The notes under the pieces are model-generated. The model ran no database searches, had not been told where the DNA came from, and saw nothing but the letters and a program-made list of their open reading frames with translations. 36,840 nt of DNA from an uncultured delta proteobacterium. GTDB taxonomy: Bacteria > Myxococcota_A > Polyangia > Polyangiales > Ga0077539. Within the stretch, counting starts at the first letter, position 1. Every line of letters begins with the position of its first letter. Positions 32,944-36,840 of the stretch are shown here, piece by piece. The position numbers were made by a program, and so were the translations under genes. The stretch is from the NCBI GenBank assembly GCA_903845045.1, contig CAIMWA010000661.1, forward strand, positions 1-36,840, written 5' to 3'.

Positions 32944-33936
32944 TCACTCGCCGCCGGCGGCCTGCACCCGGGTGATCCAGCGAGGGTCCGGCAGCGTCGC
33001 GCCGATGCGGGAACGCACCCGCGCGAAGACGTCGATCCACTGCTGGCGCTGCGCTTCGGTGAGCGGCACGGCCTGCACGCCGCGGGTCTCGAGGGCGCGC
33101 ACGGCCTCGCCGTCGGCTCGAAGAAACGCGGGACGAAACGCCGTCGTCGACGCCGCGATGACGTCGGTGATGACCGCGCGGTCCGAGGCGGTCAGTGACC
33201 GCGCCGCGGTGTTCGAGAGCACCAGCGCCGCCAGCGATCCGCTCGACGCGCGCTCGCTCATGAAGCGCACGTGGCTCGACCACTGCAGCGCGATGGCCGC
33301 CGCCGGGGGCGCGAAGACCGTGTCGATGCGGCGGGTCTGCAGCGCGCCAAGCACCTCGGGGAGCGCCAGCGGAACGCCCGTGGCGCCGACCTCGGCGTAG
33401 AGCGCCGGGAGGATCGGGTCGTCGGTCCAACGCCATGGGTGCGCGGCGCGGAGGTCGTCGGGGGTGCGAATGGCCCAGGTCGAGAACATGCGCGGCCCCG
33501 GCGCCGGCGACAGCTCGAGGATCGAGAAGCCCGCGTGCTCGAAGCCCGCCTCGATCTCCGGACGCAACGTCCGAAACGCCCGCAGGAACGCCTCGGGCGT
33601 GCGGAACATCACGGGCAGCTGGAACGCCAGCACCGGCCGGAACATCTGCGCGAGGCCCGTCGCCGAGAGCGCTCCGCCGTCGAGGCGCCCGGAGCGGATC
33701 TTGCGCACGACGTCGGACTCGTCGCCCTGCACGCCGCCCGCGTACCAGCGGAACGCGAGCTGACCCGCGGTGCGGCGCCGAAGCTCGCGGTTCATGGCGT
33801 CGAGGGCGCGCATCGGGAGCGACCCCGGCGGCGCGAGCGTCGCCATGGAGAGCACGCGCTGCGCGAGGGCCGGCATCGGCGCGAGGGCGCACGCCGCGAA
33901 TACGACTCGAACCACCAATCGGGATGCGTCGTGCAC
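32944..33936 (-). CDS. TRAP transporter substrate-binding protein (DctP family), orphan
   Basis: 330 residues. The signal peptide is SRLVVRVVFAACALAPMPALAQ. The DctP-like pattern follows: RVLSMATLAPPGSLPMRALDAMNREL, then WYAGGVQGDESDVVRKIRSGRLDGGALSATGLAQMF, and the central SILELSPAPGPRMFSTWAIRTPDDLRAA. Such proteins bind carboxylates or other solutes in the periplasm for a DctQM permease. No DctQ or DctM gene is beside it. The start is uncertain: no ATG before the signal peptide, so the GTG at 33936 is used, with another GTG a few codons inside; neither has a clear ribosome site. Confidence 0.83.
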   Translation of the reverse strand: MHDASRLVVRVVFAACALAPMPALAQRVLSMATLAPPGSLPMRALDAMNRELRRRTAGQLAFRWYAGGVQGDESDVVRKIRSGRLDGGALSATGLAQMFRPVLAFQLPVMFRTPEAFLRAFRTLRPEIEAGFEHAGFSILELSPAPGPRMFSTWAIRTPDDLRAAHPWRWTDDPILPALYAEVGATGVPLALPEVLGALQTRRIDTVFAPPAAAIALQWSSHVRFMSERASSGSLAALVLSNTAARSLTASDRAVITDVIAASTTAFRPAFLRADGEAVRALETRGVQAVPLTEAQRQQWIDVFARVRSRIGATLPDPRWITRVQAAGGE

Positions 33937-34007
33937 GGCGGGTGCGCCGAGGGTAGCAGCGTCCTGCGGGGCGACGGTGAACGTCGGGTCCGGCGAGCGT
34001 CGCGGGG

Positions 34008-34925
34008 CTAGAGTTCCGGTCGAGGCGGAAGGTCCGCGCGGGCTCGCGCGTCGGCTTCGGAGACCGGGTTCGCCGTGGCCTGCAGGGCGACGAAGTGTGC
34101 GGCGAGGTCGTCCGCACCGACGCCGAGGCGGGCGAGCCAGAGCGCGAAATAGCGGTCCAGCGCGTGCCGGCGCGGGTGCGTGCGGCCGTGGTGCAGCACG
34201 AAGTCCTTGTAGTTCTGCACCTTGTCGGCGACGAGCATCTGCTGCACCTCGGCGAGCGGCGAGAGCGGAATGTCCTCGGGTCCGGCGATGGGCCGCTGCG
34301 AGAGCGTCGCGTTGGCGATGTTGCGGTACTCGAGCGCGAGGGCCAGCACCCGCGGCTCCGGCGTCAGCGCCTCGACGCGATGCGCGTTCGCCGCGAGGGC
34401 CGCGTCGGTCTGCACCAAGGGATGGAGACAGAACGCGCGGCCGGCCTGCGGGCTCGCGCCGATGCGGCGAAGCACCGCGAGGCCCTCGTCGATGTGGTGC
34501 ATCAGCGGCACCTGCGAGCGCCGCGCCCGGCCGTCGCTGTACGCGGCCTCGATGGCCCGGTACTCGGCATCGTCGGTCTCGCGAGCGATCACCCGGTGCG
34601 CGACGCCGCGGCGCAGGAGCCATGCCTCGAGATGGCAGTCGGGCACCGTCGCGATGGGCTCCCGATGCTCCGCGAGGTGCCGCTGGAAGTGCCCGCGCCC
34701 GCGCTCCGCGGCGTACACGTACAGCGTCTGGAACGCCTCGCCGTCGGGCGATCGTGCGCGGCCGCGGAGGCCCCATTCGAAGCCGTCGTGCACGAGAGGC
34801 TCGAGCGCGTCGGTGATCGGCGCGAAGCCGTCGATGAGCGCCTGCGTGGCGCGCTCGGCAAGGTAGCGCGTGGCGCCGTCGCGGTCGACGGCGTCGGGGT
34901 CGCAGCGCATCGGCATCGTCTCCAT
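34008..34925 (-). CDS. Conserved-looking protein of unknown function
   Basis: 305 residues, not recognised. It looks helical and soluble, with a His-rich core: CHLEAWLLRRGVAHRV, LMHHIDEGLAVLRRIGAS, RAFCLHPLVQTDAAL, and HHGRTHPRRHALDRYFALWL. The His/Asp placement (HHIDEG; CLHP) is reminiscent of HD-type phosphohydrolases, but I cannot align a full HD motif set, so no enzyme call is made. Three in-frame ATGs (34925, 34916, 34910) lie together; a GGAG falls before the last two. It is upstream of the TRAP binding protein on the same strand (71 bp gap) and divergent from the next gene. Confidence 0.6.
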   Translation of the reverse strand: METMPMRCDPDAVDRDGATRYLAERATQALIDGFAPITDALEPLVHDGFEWGLRGRARSPDGEAFQTLYVYAAERGRGHFQRHLAEHREPIATVPDCHLEAWLLRRGVAHRVIARETDDAEYRAIEAAYSDGRARRSQVPLMHHIDEGLAVLRRIGASPQAGRAFCLHPLVQTDAALAANAHRVEALTPEPRVLALALEYRNIANATLSQRPIAGPEDIPLSPLAEVQQMLVADKVQNYKDFVLHHGRTHPRRHALDRYFALWLARLGVGADDLAAHFVALQATANPVSEADARARADLPPRPEL

Positions 34926-35006
34926 CGTCGCGGAGGGTTTGGGCCCCAAGGGTAGCCGATGGAGGGGCCTTGCGTGTCGCGCCCCGCGGCCGAATGCTCG
35001 GGGTGC

Positions 35007-35519
35007 ATGAACGAACCAGCGCGCGAGGGGCCCGCGTTCGACTACTACCGCGCGCTCGAGGGGAGCTGGCTCGGCACCCTCGCGTTCAAGGTCACGTCGC
35101 TGCGTACGGCGGCGAAGTTCGGCGCGCGCACCGGCGTCGCGGCGCTGCTCGGGCAGCTCGGAAGCTCGACGTCCATGGCGACGACGCTCCGCGCGTCGGG
35201 CGGCGGCTTCGTGCACACCACCCGGGTCACGGCTTCGGGCGTCACCGTGTTCGAGACGTCGGAGCACATCACCATCGGCGACGACGGACGAAGCATTCGC
35301 ATGGCGGGCGCGCAGCACCCGCGGGTGGGTCCGCGCGAGCGCTACGAGGCCGACGGCGAGGTCGACGCCGACGCCATGGGCGTGACGTACCGCATTCCGT
35401 GGATGGGATCGCCGATGCTGCAGCGCACGGCGCGCGTCGACGAGGGGCTGGAGCTCACGCAGGAGACGCCGTGGTCCCGCGCGTCGGTGCTGCTGCGTCG
35501 ATCCGATCGCCCTCGCTGA
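35007..35519 (+). CDS. Small possibly lipocalin-like protein of unknown function
   Basis: 170 residues, mostly predicted beta strands after FDYYRALEGSWLGTLAFKV. The opening 'LEGSW.G' and alternating strands (HTTRVTASGVTVFETSEHITIGD) suggest a calycin or lipocalin-like barrel. There is no signal peptide. No specific family is recognised and no ligand residues can be named. The ATG at 35007 is taken as start because the frame upstream is Cys/Pro-rich junk; GGGG lies just before it. Confidence 0.6.
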   Translation: MNEPAREGPAFDYYRALEGSWLGTLAFKVTSLRTAAKFGARTGVAALLGQLGSSTSMATTLRASGGGFVHTTRVTASGVTVFETSEHITIGDDGRSIRMAGAQHPRVGPRERYEADGEVDADAMGVTYRIPWMGSPMLQRTARVDEGLELTQETPWSRASVLLRRSDRPR

Positions 35520-35566
35520 GCTCACACCGTTGACCGCGCACCCGCGCATCGACGACGCTCGCTGCG

Positions 35567-36505
35567 ATGAGGGTGCGTTCGATGGTGCTGGGAGCGCTGC
35601 TCGCGGGCTGCGCAGCGGAGAACGACCCGTTGCTCGTCGGCGGCGACGACGCGCAGAAGTTGGACGACGCGGTGCTCATCGCCGACGCCGGCGCGACACC
35701 GGATGTCGGCTCCGACGCAGCGGACGTCCCCGCCGTCGATGCGGGCGCCGCCGACGCCGCCGGGGCCGACGGCGCCACGATGGATGCGACATCGCGTGAC
35801 GCGGGCGCGACGGACGCGACGGCTCTCGATGGAGGTGCGGCCGACGCCTCCAACGACGCCGCGGCTGCGGATCGCGGATCCGTCGACGTCGGCATCGTCG
35901 ATGCGGGCGGGACCGACGCGGCGGCGCTCGATGCTGCGCGCGACGGCGGTCCTGCGGACGCGGGCGTCGACGCGTCGACGGCGGCCTTCGGCGCGGCGGT
36001 GGAGGTGCTCGCGTCGGCCGGAGGCACCGGCGGCTCGCCCTACGATGACGACTGCCCCGCGGGCTCGGCGATGGTGGGCTTCGACGGCGTCGTGTCGGGC
36101 TACCTCACGCACGTCGCCGTGGCGTGCGCGGCGCTGCGCGTCGAGGGGCTTCGCGTACGCACCGGCACCGTCATGCTGCTCCCGGTGCGCGGGCTGAACC
36201 CGGGCACCGACGTCTCGCTGCGATGCCCCGCGGACCAGCTCGTCGTCGGCTTCGAGGGCCGCTCGGGCAGCCTCGTCGACCAGCTCTCCCTCGCGTGCGC
36301 TCCCTACGCGGTCGGCACCGTCGGAGGCGCGCTCGTCGCACAGCGCGGTGCCGTCACGCTCACCGCCTCCGCGGGCGGAACTGGAGGCAACCCCTTCGCG
36401 CGCGTCACGTGCTCCGGCGACGGCGCCGCGCGCGGGGCCGCGATCCACGCCGGCGACGGCATCGACGCGTTCGCGCTTCGCTGCAGCAGCCTCGCGGTGC
36501 GCTGA
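35567..36505 (+). CDS. Ala/Asp-linker lipoprotein with repeated Cys-containing beta domain
   Basis: 312 residues. MRVRSMVLGALLAGC is a lipoprotein signal. Residues about 30-143 are a flexible Asp/Ala/Gly-rich linker (DAGATDATALDGGAADAS), a common outer-surface spacer in myxobacteria. The C-terminal half has three related segments with the pattern 'ASAGGTGG.P....C...A..GF.G..G..VD...LAC': about 148-188, 218-247 and 265-308. These resemble jacalin or VOMI-like beta-prism repeats with one disulfide each. A carbohydrate-binding role is speculative. No catalytic residues are seen. The start is the ATG at 35567. Confidence 0.72.
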   Translation: MRVRSMVLGALLAGCAAENDPLLVGGDDAQKLDDAVLIADAGATPDVGSDAADVPAVDAGAADAAGADGATMDATSRDAGATDATALDGGAADASNDAAAADRGSVDVGIVDAGGTDAAALDAARDGGPADAGVDASTAAFGAAVEVLASAGGTGGSPYDDDCPAGSAMVGFDGVVSGYLTHVAVACAALRVEGLRVRTGTVMLLPVRGLNPGTDVSLRCPADQLVVGFEGRSGSLVDQLSLACAPYAVGTVGGALVAQRGAVTLTASAGGTGGNPFARVTCSGDGAARGAAIHAGDGIDAFALRCSSLAVR

Positions 36506-36770
36506 CCGGCGACATCGCTGCGGCGCCGACGGCCGCTCCGGTCGCAGCCGATGCGTCGACCGCACATCCCGCGGGTACCGCGCATTCTCCGCACGCCCAC
36601 TGAGCGTCGATTTCGCTCGAGCCTCTTCGTCGCCGTGGGCTTCAGCCCTTCCACTTCTACACATCGCGAGACCGCGACCACAGCTTCAGTTCTGCATGAA
36701 GTTCAGCCATTTTGACCCGCCGCGCTCACGCCCGGCAGCAAAGCGTCCGGGCTCTGCGCTTCGCGAACGG

Positions 36771-36840
36771 CATAGGGGCGGCCGGGAGATCCCCGGCCGA
36801 GCCCCTGCCACACCACCGGACGTGCGGGTCCGCATCCGGC
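36771..36840 (-). mobile_element. 3' end of a group II intron (domains V-VI), running out of the window
   Basis: Read on the minus strand from the window edge: GCCGGATGCGG-ACC-CGCACGTCCGGTG, a hairpin with the two-base CG bulge typical of domain V (GAGCCG...GCACGUACGGUUC). A short linker GTGTGGC follows, then a second stem AGGGGC..GGCCGGG-loop-CCCGGCC.GCCCCT (36774-36806) followed by AT, fitting domain VI with its branch-point A. The distal domain V stem is shorter than the 34-nt standard. The body of the intron, and probably its reverse transcriptase, would lie to the right. DNA from 36506 to 36770 holds no gene I can support, only a small hairpin GCCCGG/CCGGGC at 36730-36752. Confidence 0.6.

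Noticed and set aside
35640..35995. Tandem GAC/GCC-rich stretch as a DNA repeat array
   Set aside because: It is an irregular Asp/Ala/Gly-rich protein linker without a fixed repeat unit.
1..36840. tRNA, rRNA or CRISPR array
   Set aside because: Nothing with tRNA-like T-loop and acceptor pairing, rRNA segments or regularly spaced repeats was noticed on either strand by eye.

Overview
The window is very GC-rich, tightly packed DNA that most likely comes from a myxobacterium (Myxococcota, perhaps Sandaracinaceae or a relative). The evidence is a MYXO-CTERM-like sorting tail, several lipoproteins with long Ala/Asp linkers, a kinase-ATPase-cyclase giant, a Cys-rich lipoprotein and strong GC bias at third codon positions. 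I recognise no tRNA, rRNA, CRISPR array or prophage.

Layout. 1-1584: 3' part of an HrpB-type DEAH helicase. 1565-5594: a complete RNA-repair locus, with rtcR (sigma54 activator with a CARF-type sensor) divergent from rtcB-rtcA, and a near-consensus -24/-12 promoter in front of rtcB. 5599-5910: REP/MITE-like repeats. 5918-9229: DEAD-box helicase, a putative lipoprotein, and a DUF4188-type protein divergent from a TetR regulator with palindromes between them. 9255-9324: another repeat of the first family. 9377-16252: a three-gene operon of a gamma-glutamylcyclotransferase with a cytochrome-b5-like tail, a degenerate metallo-beta-lactamase-fold protein, and a 1777-residue kinase/AAA-ATPase/GAF/nucleotidyl-cyclase protein. 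16262-20682 (minus): a 1249-residue phosphoesterase with propeller-like repeats and a Cys-rich lipoprotein. 20821-21996: MFS transporter.

21997-22317: two tandem copies of a second MITE-like family. 22318-24589 (minus): BLUF photoreceptor, CBS-pair protein, and a four-helix membrane protein coupled by an ATGA overlap to a frameshifted XRE/MmyB-type regulator. 24664-31389: secreted or lipid-anchored enzymes, namely an alpha/beta hydrolase, an M19-like metallohydrolase, a deiodinase-like thioredoxin-fold protein, and a phage-type lysozyme with an Ig-like domain and MYXO-CTERM tail. 31369-31508: third copy of the second MITE family, which supplies the stop codons of both flanking convergent genes. 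31495-34925 (minus): ECF sigma factor, DUF6855-type protein, orphan TRAP binding protein and an unknown protein. 35007-36505: a small possibly lipocalin-like protein and an Ala/Asp-rich lipoprotein. 36771-36840: folded DNA that I read as the 3' end of a minus-strand group II intron running out of the window.

The best-understood unit is rtcR/rtcBA, where RtcR is expected to sense damaged RNA and switch on RtcB ligase and RtcA cyclase. The least-described items are the 9377-16252 operon and the two families of short inverted-repeat elements, which share a GGGGAC terminus and sit mostly between convergent genes.
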